DNA of 64,000 nt, from the NCBI RefSeq assembly GCF_030272615.1, contig NC_081415.1:416668757-416732756 (forward strand), written 5' to 3'. Shown here piece by piece: positions 1 to 13,337 of the stretch. This DNA is from Cryptomeria japonica (lineage: Eukaryota > Streptophyta > Pinopsida > Cupressales > Cupressaceae). A program made the position numbers and the translations under genes. Position 1 is the first letter of the stretch. Each line of letters starts with the position of its first letter. The notes beneath the pieces are model-generated. The model saw nothing but the letters and a program-made list of their open reading frames with translations, had not been told where the DNA came from and made no database searches.

Positions 1-3000
1 GGTTAGCATCCAAACAATTCAACAGCACAAGATAATATTTAACGAGGACCACATACATTTCCTTTGATATGGCACTTTGTTTGAACTGTATGGTTTCCAA
101 CAATATGTTTAAAAAGTATCCATTGTTCCTAGACAATTTAAACATTTGAACTGCCCCACAGTAAAAATGATAAAAGGCTACAAATTACACATGTAGGGTT
201 GCAAGATTCAAAATATTTATTCGTCAAAGGTGAAATTGTGTATTTAATATGCATTACATCATCCTCAAAATTGGACTATGACAAATAGATCACCACTGTG
301 GACATAGAGAAACTAAATAAGCTATTGTCACAAGCATGACACCATTAATTTGACTTCAGTTCAATCTTTAACATATATAATTATATTTGGGAACATTGTT
401 ATCACTTTGTGCTCAAGTGCAGTTTGGATTCAACATATCATTAGCTTTATTTCTTTGTACATATTTTCTGCAGAATTTTCTTTAAGTCAATGTAACTCTG
501 TCAACAATTTCTTATTAAAATCTTCATTGTTCTAATCGTGATTCTCGTTCTATGTGCAGTGTTGGGTCTTTGTTGGGCTGTGTTGCAGAAATTCTACAAC
601 TTGATGTAATAGATGTAAAGATGGATTTTTTCAGCTCTCAAGGAGAACACAGAACGTAGGATACATGACTAGAAAAGCATTCAATCTCGATACTTAAAAC
701 TAATTCATTTATTTTGGCATTGACCAATTTGACCAACTTAATCTTACAAGTACTTACTTGAAATCCAATTAGAGGGAGCCAATCAAACAAAATTTGAAGT
801 CAAATTCCAATTATGAGCTATCGTTCTTACCATATGTAATATGTATGATCGGTTTACTGTTTGGAATAGTATTTTCCAAACATTTCAAGGAAATCGATGA
901 CATATTCTTAAATTTCTGAAGTAATTGAGGTAAATACAATAAATAATATCATGACTTGATTCATTTGAAGTGATGACTTATAATTTTTTTCTTTTCAAAA
1001 TGTCGAACTTAAACTAATTACTTTAAATTAGATGTATATTAGCAAGCGGTTTAATTAAATTATGTACTTTGTTGAATAGAATTGGAAATGCTTGTTTAGA
1101 GTATGAGAATATTTAATATTTGGTTACTTCAAAATCTTATTGAAGGCTATATTTACTGACTACATATAAATTGGTAAAAAATATGTTATTTGCATTATGA
1201 GTATAATTATAAATGTGTTTATATATGAAAAAAATTAAGGTTAATAGGTTTCTTTATTCTCTTACATGAATAGCTATACATAAAATAATTAGCATAGTTA
1301 ATCATTCAATTTCTTTATTTTAGAGTACTTTTACAAGTAAAATGCACCACAGCTTGCATTCAACAACAATCTCTATATTCCCATCAATGTGTGTACATCC
1401 ACTCTTTGAGTAATCAATTCCATCCAAAGGTGAAACTTCATTAGGTCAATTCATCATTACCATACTCAACTTACTTTTCTTCCATGGCGAGAATTTTCCA
1501 TCATTTGGATAAAACTTCCATAGCATCACAATGATAATCATTTATAAACATCACATTGTATTTTAACAAAATTATAACTCATGCATATGAAATAACAAGC
1601 TGATCATCTTATATAATTATATTGTTCTCTGACATTTCTCCTATTCGTCCCTCAAACTAATTTACTATAAGCTATATAGTAAACTCTTAATGAATAGACT
1701 TGTCATTGAATATAGGGAACAATTGTATTTCAACAAGCCATATACTTATGTTTTCAAACCATAATCATTATTGTTCTACAAATTATTTGTCTATTCACTA
1801 AACATGGGCAGTCCACACTAATGTACTCTTGTGATTTAGACATTAATGTGTGAAAAACTCTTGCTAAGATATTGAAGGTTTTTCATAGAACAACTTCAAT
1901 GGAAATAGAGGGGGTTAAAAATTATCTCCAAAGTGTTGAGGTAATTGCTGATATTAATTGATGATACATGAATATGTTTCAAAGCATGTAGAGCCCTTCT
2001 TTTTATGTAAATCTGCCATAAAAGGAGAAAAATGTCAAAAGTACAAACAAGTGAAATGAAAAAATAAAACTAGTGATTTGGAAAGATAGCATTGGTTGAA
2101 GAAGTGTTTGTTCCTTACATGATGGAAAGTTGAGAGAAGCGAAGGAAAAAATAAAACTTGTGATTTGTAAATTGACAAGCATTGATTGGCATTAATGTGG
2201 GGAGTGGGTTGGTGCTTGTTTGAAACGGATTTTATGTTTCCAAGGCTTGTGATCCCTATCTAAAGGCCTTGTTTGGTTATTGGAATTCCACAAAGATATA
2301 TTTTTTAAATTTGGATAAAAAATGGATTAGCTAATGTTTGAAATAGGTTAAAGGTTAGCTTCTCTATAACAATATGAAATATACATTTGTGTAAATATTA
2401 TAATTGTCAATTCAAAATCTAAAGATTAGACAACAAGAAGTTCAAAATATCTTGAAAATAAATATCTAATCTAAGATTTATTATTATGAAAAAATGAGCA
2501 AAACATAAGCATGGTAAAGAAAAAGAGATGTTTTTTTTCCAATACTATCTATACCTTGGTTTGCCTTGACATATCTTGAAGATATAGATAATACTATCCA
2601 TAGATTAGAAACATGGCAATTGCCATAAGGATGTGTTGGTTGCGGCTTACAAAAAAACTCAACATTTCAATCACTCACATATACTTATAAATTGTAAATA
2701 TTTCTCACACATGCACAAAACTTAGATTGGAGAACTTGAAAAATAGAGATATTTTATTAGTTTCATTAGAAGTACAATACTATCTATTTTTTCTAATAAC
2801 AAATTGTATTCCTTTTTTCCAACCCTTTACAAAGATACATCTTTGGATACTTATATAAGAATTCTTCAAGTATAAGTAATAGCAACATCAAACAACCATG
2901 AATGATGTTACAAGAGTTGATAGACAACTCAAATTAGGCAAAATAAATTTTATAAGGTATGACAGTTCAACTTTTTTCATGGGTGACAATTGATTCATAA

Positions 3001-3569
3001 CGGTTAGATAATCCATTTGGGAGTTCCACTCATTGAATGTGGACAATCTTTATAATTTTTTCAACATGGATAAAATGAGGAACTAACAATGGTTAAGGAT
3101 ACATCTAGTAGAGAAAAAAGAAAGGATTAGGCCCAAATTATCCAAGTGCTCTTCATCTCCTTAATGACCAAATTAAAATAATGGAGACACTTCTAAAGAT
3201 GTAGATTTATATGGTAAAATGTGAAGTACACCTCAATTGTTTTAAGAATGGAGGCAAGAAAAGAACAAATTTGATGATGGATCATCTCTATAAATACTTG
3301 AAGTGAGGCCTCAAAGGGCTCCCTACCTTGCATCATCAATAGCAAATCAACCTACACAAGTGGAAAGGCCATCAACATCGCACATGGATGTATCCCCTTT
3401 GGTAGATTATAAAAAAAAAATTGGGAACAAGTTGTGCCCCCTCTATCTAGCAAGAAATTATAGGATACGGAATGACATGCATTGTCCTAAACATTGGGGG
3501 AGATATACCAATGTCATAAATAACTAAATCAATAGGATAAGCTAACATAAAAAAGCCATTTCTGATTCT
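1..3569. other. AT-rich intergenic DNA, no supportable gene
   Basis: Short open frames (around 350-535 and 3303-3527) have no recognisable domain, codon pattern or neighbour that would support them. The stretch is AT-rich, with scattered homopolymers. I see no RNA gene and no clear transposon terminus in it. Confidence 0.6.
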
Positions 3570-5480
3570 AGAACAACTAACTAGAAATTAAAAAAGGAAA
3601 GCTAATAATTTATTAGAAAAGTTTAGATTCCACTTATAATTAGACTATTAAGAACCTCCTAAGTGTCAGTTGAAATAAAGCAGAGTTGTAGAATACATTC
3701 CATACATTGATTTATCAGAGGTGATGTGTGTAAAAAGTAGACTAATCATACATTTACAAGAAATAAACACAAAAACAATATACCAAAACGCGATGATTTA
3801 CATAAGGAAAACTCTTTCAAGACAAGAAACTACACTAAAAAAAAATCAACATATTATTTAGTAATCAAAAGTTCAATCTATTTAAAAAAATATAAGCCTT
3901 TTAAAGGGATCTTTGTAATATGTTGGTCTAACTCTTTTTGTTTTTCATTTTATAATTGTTTGATGAGATGTCGATATATAGAAAGGATAACTATTTATGT
4001 GTGTGTAGGTACATATGACAACTAATTAACATTATAACAACTAATAGCACAAGTTTACAATTGTATTATAAAAATTACAAATATAGACTCAAATATTTAA
4101 TTCTAAACTTAATGCAGTTTCCTACCAATTCATCAACTTGAAACAATTGATCTTGAATATATATTATAAAAAGGATATAATTGAAATCAATTTCTGAAAT
4201 TATAAATAAAATGGTAGTTGATTAAGCTTCTTGCTAGCAATTGAACATAACTACAATTCATCTAAACTATTTCTCAAATATTCTATATGTTGCCCTTATT
4301 CCTTCTTAATTTGTCTATATAGCACAAATTATAGCAAGGAGTAAAAGCTTTCTTGATCCCCTAATATTCCTCACACTTCCCTTACACTTTCCACATCAAA
4401 CTCCCAAAGACTTGCACCACTTACAAATACAATAGAGTATCAATTGGTGTTTAGAAGGGTCCCATGACCCCTTAACTTCTATAGTTTCCTTTATTTTCCT
4501 TTCCTATATCAATACAACTTCCCAAACACCCCATGTCACTCCTATAAAGTGGGTGATGCCTTTTCTAAGTTTAAAATTTCACCAAAGATGTAGGGTGGCA
4601 AGGTTCCTAACTACATTAGGAGACTTCCAAATTTAACTTTTTAACCTTCTTGCTACCAAAAAATAGCAATTCACTCGTAAAACATTCTTACGCCACCTCA
4701 CAATCACATTAAAAACTTACAACACAAGGGAAAAGAGGGGTAGTTGATATAAAAGTGTTATGACCTATTTTTAGGCCCCTCAACCCTTTGTAAAACCCTC
4801 ATTAGATTTTTATAAACATTTCCTGTAGAACTTTTATAATTTTTAACAACTAAGATTAGTGAAATATAAAACACCTCAATAAAAAAAAATCAATATCATT
4901 TATCTATTTTCTTTATAAATCCTTCTCATAAATCTTTGCAATCACTCTTTCAAGGACAACTATGAATCTTGTATGAATCAATTTATAGATTCGTTAAGAG
5001 GGTTTATGTCCTCAAAACCAATTTCATTTTCTATGATACAAGATGAACAATTCCTTACTCTCCAAACCAAGTCTTCAAATTGAAAATTCTAAGAATGTGT
5101 TTGTATCCTCACTTTTCCTATTTATATATCCTTAATTTTTCACTTAAGTGACCTTTAAATTCAGCTTTATTTTTTAGCCCAAAAATAAACCACTTTTATG
5201 TCTCCATATAGTGATCCCTTTTTAAATATGTAAATAGAACTTGTCTTAAATATTTAATTATGTTTGGCACAACCACCAAGTTATAGAAAATATTAAAATG
5301 GCTCAAAATATCAATTTTGACTCACCATGAATACCTTAAGTACATAAGAGATTGATCTATATACAAGTAGGTGTTCTCCCAAGATGATGAACTTCTCCAC
5401 GAAGTGTGGAGTACTCATAGAATATTGAATCTACACATGGATGGTACCATTGTACTCATCTTGGCTCTATAAACTATCTA
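3570..5480. repeat. Dispersed repeat unit, copy A (uninterrupted)
   Basis: This stretch aligns by eye with 39390-39989 plus 41603-41659 plus 43502-44720, in the same order and orientation. Clear anchors are the TAGATTCCACTTATAATTA block near 3630 and the CTTTCCACATCAAACTCCC block near 4385. The two copies differ by many substitutions and small indels, so the duplication is old. No coding frame is visible. It is probably an ancient transposon body, but no terminus or domain identifies the family. Confidence 0.65.
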
Positions 5481-7102
5481 CCATTGTCTGAATACCTTTC
5501 TAATAATTTTGGCACTCTCCAAGAAGGTTGGCAATTTTCGAGGATGTTGGAATCGACTAGAAAAAGGACATTGCAATATCATCAACCAAAATCTGAATTA
5601 ATTATAGTAGCATAACAATACCTACAAAATTCACTATCAAATCCTCATCTCAAGCAACAAATAAATAGAAGATGCAATACATGAAAACATTAAATAGTAA
5701 TTAGGAAATTAAGAGCTAAAACCACCTATAAGTGGTACCCAAATCTCTAGTTGGAATTTCAACACCCAAATATTAATATGAGCCCACAAATTAAAAGTAA
5801 CATGTGCTATCCACCTATCATAAACTCATCAGAATCCACTTATCAAATTGGGCTATCCATTATCTTCATTCAAAGATGTTTATGTTGTGCCATAACATGT
5901 TTCATTAGTTGGTCAACAAGTGTAAATCCCTCTTACAATTCTTTTATATGTCTTAGATGATTTTACATTTTGAATGTAGGAGGTCCAACTTTTAGTGGCC
6001 AGAAATCTTGATTTGGGAGGTTGTTGGAGTCTTTTTTATTGTAGACATTAAAGAGATATGTGCACTAGACAGCCTTGCAAGTGATGTCAAACAACCTAAA
6101 ATATTTATTCTTTCCATAACTAAACTCTATAGCCCAAAATTTGATTTTTTTAATTTCATACTCTAAAAATTGCCTTTTTTAATATTCTTAACATTAGGAG
6201 CAAGGTTAAGACAGTTTTCTTAAGATTATCTCACTTGCTATAATATCTTGCAAGACAAAAAGGAGTACTAATACTATCAACTAATAGCTAGGGACCAAGA
6301 TGCCCATAGACTCATAACACCACTTGAACTTTTTATGCTCACTGACTTTGTTAATACATTTACAAATTCTTATAAGTCTCAACTTTTTCTAACTTCACAC
6401 TCTCGTCTTCTACCATGTCTAAACAAATTGATACTATGAATTAATACACTTTATCCTCGCGTGAAAGGTTGAGTTCTTTGCTAAAAATATGACACTCTAA
6501 TTATTACATATAGTTATAATAGCTCCTAGAGTAAGCCCCACATCTAAACACAAACATTTAGGTCAAATGAATTCCTTACAAGCACAAATAGCTACCATGA
6601 ACTTTGCTTCTACCCTTGGAAAAATAGACCACAACATACCATTTAGTTATCACACTAATTTTATCACCAAACATAGTGAATATATATCCAAATGAAAGTT
6701 CAAAAAGTTGTCCCACTTCTATATAAGAAATGGTCCCACAAATATAATTTTTCAAATTTGAGCACCTAAAAGTGGCATGTATGTTTTTAATTCAAATTGA
6801 AATAAACTAATAAAATGTGGAACATTTGGTGTAGTCTATATTTTTAATTTAAAAAATATATAGTTGGGTATAATTTTTATAATTTTTTATAAGTTTTGGA
6901 GAATATTTTAGTTGTTGAATTTTTTTTCAAAAAGTGAGATCAATGAAATGTAGCTCTTAATCTAGTAAAATTATAATTCTCAATTAGCTAAGTTGAATAG
7001 TGCATGGAGAAAAAATTAACTTTTGATTATATTTATTTTTAATAAATTTTTTAAGATGGGCTTGATTCCATAATGTGATGGTTTTGTGGTGGTGGTGTTG
7101 TT
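5481..7102. other. AT-rich DNA without recognised features
   Basis: I see no coding frame, tandem repeat or element terminus. The only sizeable open frame (5751-5960) is short and unrecognisable. Confidence 0.5.
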
Positions 7103-7107
7103 CTAGT
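7103..7107. repeat. Left target-site duplication of the gypsy element
   Basis: CTAGT lies directly before the TGTTAG start of the long terminal repeat. CTAGC directly follows the other end at 25999-26003. Four of five bases match, which fits one later substitution. Confidence 0.6.
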
Positions 7108-7439
7108 TGTTAGCACACATTTTTATCAAATATTTTGTGCTATTTCTTTGATGTTTTATATGTACAGTTAAACATAAGAGCATTTATTCCTAGATTGTAT
7201 GTGCAGGATATGTGTTGCAGTATCAAAAAAAATCCCTTTGAGACCCTGTTTTCAGAATTGGACAAGCACCGCTAGGGCATGCTAAGGGTTGGCACTGAGT
7301 ATGAACTACATGAGGAAGTTTCAGCATGACAAAATTGGGAGCCCTATAAGGCATTCTCTGGGCCTATGTGATAGTCTATGTTATCTATTAGCACATGCAG
7401 AGTTTCCATAAAAGGTTACAAGTGCGAGTGATATATGAA

Positions 7440-8720
7440 GAAGAGCTTAATTTGCATAATTGTCAAATTTGAACTATCGGTGTAAGTTACCCCGATAAGA
7501 CCGACTGGCATAAATAATGAGAAAACTTATCGGCATGACCTAGACCGATCACTCTGAAGGAGAACCAAAAGGAAGTTTAGAAGAAGGTGCTCATCGGCAT
7601 AACATTCATTATCGGAGGCATGAGAAAAATGTTGTGCCGATAGTCGATGAGGTGATCGATATAACCTACACCGATGAAAGACAATGTGAAGTAGATAGTA
7701 AATTTCATGGGATTGTCAAAAAATGATATCTTGTGCTACCCCGAAACATGATGGGCTAGATGGCAGAAGGCAGTGTCATCGACATGACTTTATCCGATGA
7801 AGAAACACCAAAAAGTGGGAATACTAAGCCATCAGGATAGCTCAAACTATCGGTGAAAGGAGTTTTGGGTTACGCTGATACCCGATAAGAAAGACAAAGT
7901 CGAGCACAAAGGAGGAGGTTACCGGTATGACTTACTCTGAGTAAGGAGAATGCGGAGCGTATATTTTGAAATCATCGGGATATCGGATAGCATAAGAAAA
8001 AGCTACCCCGATACCCGATAGGGTATATATCATGATGGATGGAAATGATGTTTCATCAGGATAGCCTACACTGAAGTAAGTGACTAAAAGAGGGACAAGG
8101 TAAAGTCATCGGGATGACATCGACCCTTTTGGAGGAAGACATTTTTCGCTACGTCGATACCCGATGAGGAATCTGAAGCGGTTGTCGGGAAGGAGACCTC
8201 ATTGGGGGAACATAAGCCAATGGATCTGAAAACAAATAGGTTGGAGCCTGATATCATCGGGTCATCAGAGAAACATAGGAAGGGTTGTCCCGACACTCGA
8301 TAAGATTTGCAACACGATGACCAAGAGGGAGGTTTCATCAGGAAATCATATGCCGATAGACCGAAGAAGTGAAAGGGAAGCACAAGCATGAAGTAAATGT
8401 CATCGGGTCATTGTGGAAACATAAAATAAGTTGTCCTAATACCCGATAAGGTGACCCGATATAATGAATGAGGTGCGGACTACCAAGGGGGATTCATCGG
8501 AATAAATTTTCACTATCAGAGGAACATATTTGGAGCTATGTCGAAACCTGATGGGCAGAATGCAACGGACGAATAAAAGGAGGGTGTATCGGAATGACCT
8601 ATGTCGATATGATATAAAGGTGAAAGTAGAACCTAGCCAGGAGGAGAAGTGGTCGGTGAGACCTATGCCGACTGAAGGACGGGTGGCGCCAAATAATTGA
8701 ATTATTGAAAAAGTTATGTC
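7440..8720 (+). repeat. ATCGG/CCGAT motif array in the 5' LTR
   Basis: ATCGG, CATCGG, ACCCGATA and CCGATGA recur every few tens of bases, often as opposed pairs that could form short hairpins. Much of the intervening text is variations on GGCATGACCTA and GCTACCCCGATACCC. The copies are degenerate, not an exact tandem array. The same array, with point changes, is in the 3' LTR, so it predates insertion. Confidence 0.65.
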
Positions 8721-8970
8721 GATCAGTCGTTGCAAAATCATATTGCAAACGGATCGACCTACCATTATTAAATGCAGAGAACGGGTAGATTGGTGTTTGC
8801 ACGAGGCAAATCACAGCAAGATTTGAGTTGAGTAAATGCTTTTAATCCGTCAAATCCATATATGAAGAGTTGGTACAAGGATTTTGCATAACAGTTTGAA
8901 GCTAACAAAGAGATTGAAGCAAAATTAAACTACAGAGAATCAAACTGCAGAAAGCTTGAGAGATTCAAAT

Positions 8971-11811
8971 ATGGAGGGTTCTAGTTCCAAGGGCAAGAGG
9001 AAGGTCACATAAGTTTTTGAAAGCGTTCCTAAGAGGTCTAAAGGGGGAGAAGGTGCGCCGAAACGAAAGTTGAACCAGGATATGATCGATCAAATGAGCT
9101 CACTAGGAGCCAAATCCCGGAGATCAAAAGTTAACCTACCCATCCGTGACCAGCTAGAGGATGAGTTCAAAGAAATTGGCGATGCATGGACCGAGATCAA
9201 AGGTCATGAATTTTTCTTATATCATTACATAGGAAGAAATAAGTCGGCCCCAATTTCAAGCCCATGGATGATTGGATTGGGTAAGCTTGTAGTCCCTAAT
9301 GTCTTTGTAAATGTCGAATTGATGAAAACATTGGCTAGGGCTTACAATGCTACAAAATGATGTATCCAATTACCAAATGGCGACGCTTTCATCCATATCT
9401 CAGTAGCCACCATCCAGGAGGTTTTTGGTCTAGGTTTTGAATCTAATGTTCTTTTGTCTTTTGAGAAGCTAGAGGAAGAGTATACAAAGATAGACACTAT
9501 GTATAATGGATGGAATTTGGCCATTGATAAGGCCGAAAAGGGAAAATTGACAGAAGAGGATGGGCCCCCATTTGATATCAATATCTTCAAGCAGTATATG
9601 CAGTATACCTATATGGCAGGCAGTCAGGTGGGAGGAGTTGAAGTCCCAAATATAGCTCGGATGGGACCTCTCATCCTTACTGTTGACACACAGATGCATG
9701 AGCCGAGGCAATTCGACTATGCTACTTATGTTGTTGAGAAAATACATGGGGGTTTCTTGAGCCTTCAAGATAACCCTAATAAATCTTTTAAGTTTTACTC
9801 TTTGTTGATGCATGTGGTCTTGTTTTATGGACGACTCAGGGGAATGTGGCCTGAGGAACTAAACTTGAATATTCATGGTAAAGATGGAGAGGAGCAGCCT
9901 GTACAGTTATGGTGGTCATTGTGGGATTCACTTTTGATGAGATCCCATTATATCAAGTTTGAAGAGTTTTTTGTGCAGCCTTTATTTAGAGCTTTTAGAG
10001 TGTATTTTGATGGGTCTTTTTTGGAGGAAATCAAAAGATTCCTTAGACCCCATGAACATGGGGATACCAGAGTAAACCACAATATGGGTGACTGGTATGT
10101 GTGCCATAACTTCACCTATGTTAGGTTTTTTGAGTTTGAAGGAGCTCCTTATGTGTTGTCGAAGCCTGCACCTGACAGGATCGCTTATCTGGAGATTGTA
10201 AGGTAGATGAGTGTCTCAAATGCAATGCATTTTGGGGGTGCTCACAAGAAATTTTTCTTGTCCAGGACCTTAGATTTTGATGATTTCACTATTGTCTCCA
10301 CAAAGGCATATGAGATCATTGACAAGAGGTTGATAGAAGACTACAACCTCTATGAGCACACAGGTTGGAAGAACTATGACCCTGAGGGGTATATCCACCA
10401 AGGCAGGAAAAAGCAAAATCTGGGTGATTACTTTCATGAGTATGTAGAGAAGAAGCAATGGCTACAAGAGATAGGAGAGGAAGAAGAGGCAGAGAGCGAA
10501 TCGGGAGAAAATGAAGCTATTTCAATATTTAGGAGGCCTGAAAGGGAGGAAAAACTTGAAGCACGGGACATAACTATTGCAAGGATAAATGTGGATGTGG
10601 ATGTTAGGCTAGAGGAGCATACCTCTTTTGTGTCTGATGATGAATTCATCAAGTCAAAGGAATTCAAGTCCTTCTTGTATCACTTCAAGGGGAAAAGGCT
10701 AAGAGAAGCAATGCGTGACATAACACCAGAGAATGAGGCAGAGATGCTTAGGAAACTGAAGGAAGATATTGATGCAGAAGTGGAAAGCATGACTTCACAA
10801 AGGGGAAGGTAGCTTCTTGTAGAGGCAAGGATTATCTTGTTTTCAGGCTGGGATCTTAGTGCGTCTTTCACTTTTGATAGCCTGTTACATTCAGAGAAGA
10901 AGGATTTCAAATTGGACATTCAAGGCGTGAATGACGTCTTCATCTGGTCAAAATATGATCCAAATGATGAGGCTATGCAGTTGTGGGCTCTTTATCCCCC
11001 AAATAAAAGGCCAAAGGTCGTAGATGTGGACAAGGGTTTTGGACACATGATGAAGTTGAAGGTTGGAGAGGTTGATCCCATGGTCACGATAGATATGGGA
11101 GTTGATATCTCAAAATAGATGAAAATGTTGATGAAAGAAGCATGAAAGTATAAATCATTGTATGAAGAACTTTTGAGGAGTAGGGGCCATCATGTACCCC
11201 AGATAGCAGACGAATCTAAATTGAAAAAGAAGTGTGAAGAGTTGTACAAGGAAAAAAAATTGAAGGAAAGAATACAGAGCATAAGGACAAACACAACATG
11301 TGTCTTATTGACAAAACGATTTGAAAATCTGCAAAAGGTATTGGAGGAATTATGGTCTGTTTACCAGAAAACCATGGATAACGCATTATCGCACCAGAGG
11401 ATCCTTAATAGGTTAAACATGCTACTGCAGGATCAGACACTGAGTGACAAAAGGATAAATAAAGTCAAAAGGCTAATTGACACTCATCAAGAATTCACAA
11501 CAGAATTAAATACTGAGTATGAGGAATGTAAATGGATCGTCAATCATGGATTTCCAGGTGTAGTTGATGATGCAGGGGTCATGAAGGACAAGCACCATTG
11601 GATTACCAAATGAAGGTCTCTACTCAGTTCATCCCTTAACGTTGCCCGTGCGGATGCATTGGACATGAATGAAACAGGGGAGCAGGTTGAAGGTTTTGTT
11701 ACAACAAAGATAGCGATCAGAGATATTATCTTCAATGCTACTACCTATAAAGAGGAAAAATATCTTCAGCACATCCAGAAATGTGGTCAGCGGTTGGATG
11801 GAAAAGGCTAA
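8971..11811 (+). pseudogene. LTR-encoded ORF of ~946 codons, decayed (5' LTR copy)
   Basis: One frame runs from ATG 8971 to TAA 11809-11811. It is interrupted by TAA at 9010, TGA 9358, TAG 10204, TAG 10810, TAG 11116, TGA 11143 and TGA 11611. Translation is otherwise continuous and matches the right copy, which shows it was once coding. The N-terminus is basic (KGKRK, PKRSK). The middle is a globular region with aromatic-rich blocks such as FKFYSLLMHVVLFYGRL and GDWYVCHNFTYVR. Next is an acidic stretch (EEEEAESESGENE). The last ~230 residues are mostly Lys/Glu-rich helix, probably coiled coil. I recognise no named domain. It has no protease, RT or integrase motif and no clear membrane segment. 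An 81-bp segment present in the right copy near 23540 is missing here (around 10447). The function is unknown; a Gag-like or accessory structural protein is possible. Confidence 0.7.
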
Positions 11812-12827
11812 TATATGTTATTGTCATGTGTTTTAGTTATAGTTGCTAAGAGGGATAGTTAGGATTTTTGTTAGTCTTTGTTTGTACAAATGAAAGGGTG
11901 TGTCCTTTCATTTATATCGTTTGAATCATGTATGTATAGAGAGTCATTTTTTATTCTGGAGGGGACAGAAGGGAAGTAAGCTTAGGATCTTTTCATATTG
12001 TCTATTGGAATTTATAGTGTTCTGTAAGATAAGTCCATAGAAATGAAATCTATTTTTTGTAAACAAGTGTAATCATGAAGTATCTGTGAGTCTGTGGTTT
12101 TTGTACACCAATTGTTCCCAGAAATCAATATACAAGGTTTGCTGCTTTCATCTTCAGATCGTTTCGTGTCATATGATATTGATGATTTAAAATCTTTCGA
12201 ATAAATATAAAGAAGATTTGTTGCAATGTTTTATCATCTGTTGGTATAGAGATATCAGAATTGTTTTTGTTGTTCTCATAGCATACATTGTGGATATTGC
12301 AGTGATAGTTTGTTTCTTCACACTGTCTCCAAAGATTACAAGTATTTGTCTATTAAATGACATGTAAACTGTCAGATAAGGCACTGATCTGTTTCTGGTT
12401 TTTTGTGAATAGATTGAGTGTGCACAAATTCCTCACTGGAGAAATATTTTACTAGTTTATACTTGCCTTGTTCTTTCATAATTACTCTTAGTTCCAACAA
12501 CAATCTGTTACAACTTTTATTCATTTTCAATTATACTCAAATCTTCAAATTAAAACAAGCTAAAAGCATATCAATAAAGCATGGTTGCAGGAAAGTGTTT
12601 GCCAGTCCTGTAAATAGCTAGATTAAACAGATTAAATTCACTATAAAGAAATCTCTTTATGCTTTGGAGATTAGGGTATACCCACCTAGGTCTAGTGGAG
12701 CCTAAAGTACAGAGGAATTTGGTCATCGACCATTCTTGTTCGTTGGCCAAGGTTGATTGAGGAATCAGTAAGAGATTTGGCAAATCTCTCGGATTTCCAA
12801 TCTCTTGTTTTCTAATGAGTCACCAAT

Positions 12828-13277
12828 TGTTTATATGTGGCGACTGGTCAGAAAAGTACTGTACACTCAGCACGTATTCTCGTCGGAGTCCGGGGCCGAG
12901 CGGGGCCCCGAGAAAGTGGGCGTAGCCCGCTGTGGGGGTTCGGGGGCGTAGCCCTCGAGAAAAAAAAATTTGTCATTTTTTTGTTGATGAAAACCGACAT
13001 TGTAATAAAACCCTAAAAAGGCCGACTTTGTTTGTTTCCCTAAAAATGCATGTTATAAGCGGCTGGGATGCTTAAGGCATTGTAAGGTTTATGTACTGTT
13101 TTTGCTGGATAATAAGAAAGATAGGACGACTGTATATGGTGGACGTAACCCATTCTGGGTGAACCACGTTAAATCTATGTGTTATTTGTGTCTTGTTTTA
13201 TTCCTTTATCTTTTGTATTTAGATCTGCATATAATTGTTAGTTCATATTTGCTTCGGATCTTCTTGAAACCCTAACA
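12828..13277 (+). repeat. 5' LTR of the nested copia element
   Basis: It starts TGTTTATATGTGG and ends CCCTAACA, followed by the primer site. It contains a GC-rich, CpG-rich block around 12885-12960 and a poly(A) run near 12958. The 3' LTR differs from it in the CpG block mainly by C-to-T and G-to-A changes. Confidence 0.9.
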
Positions 13278-13279
13278 AT

Positions 13280-13292
13280 TGGTATCAGAGCG
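13280..13292 (+). other. Primer binding site (initiator tRNA-Met type)
   Basis: TGGTATCAGAGCG lies two bases after the 5' LTR end. It is complementary to the 3' end of plant initiator methionine tRNA, the usual copia primer. Confidence 0.9.
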
Positions 13293-13337
13293 AGGTTTTC
13301 TGTAAATTGGCAAGACTCTCAGATTTGAGTGGGAGCA

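Larger units (their letters stand above)
7108..12827 (+). repeat. 5' LTR of the gypsy element (3' end altered)
   Basis: It matches 20193-25998 collinearly from TGTTAGCACAC to about 12803 (GGATTTCCAATCT). The last ~20 bases before the copia insertion no longer match well: the right copy ends GGGAACCAACA, while here the sequence runs to GTCACCAAT and then copia. No primer binding site follows. The LTR holds three zones: a leader with AT-rich sequence, the ATCGG/CCGAT array (7440-8720), and a long reading frame (8971-11811) followed by about 1 kb of AT-rich sequence. An LTR of this length is at the extreme of the known range. Confidence 0.8.

Noticed and set aside
550-760. A possible copia RT fragment (ILQLDVIDVKMDFF)
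   Set aside because: The similarity to LDVKxxFLHG is a few residues long, and nothing before or after supports it.
2255-2300. AGGCCTTGTTTGGTT, a start typical of some plant MITEs
   Set aside because: No matching inverted end or target duplication is found nearby.
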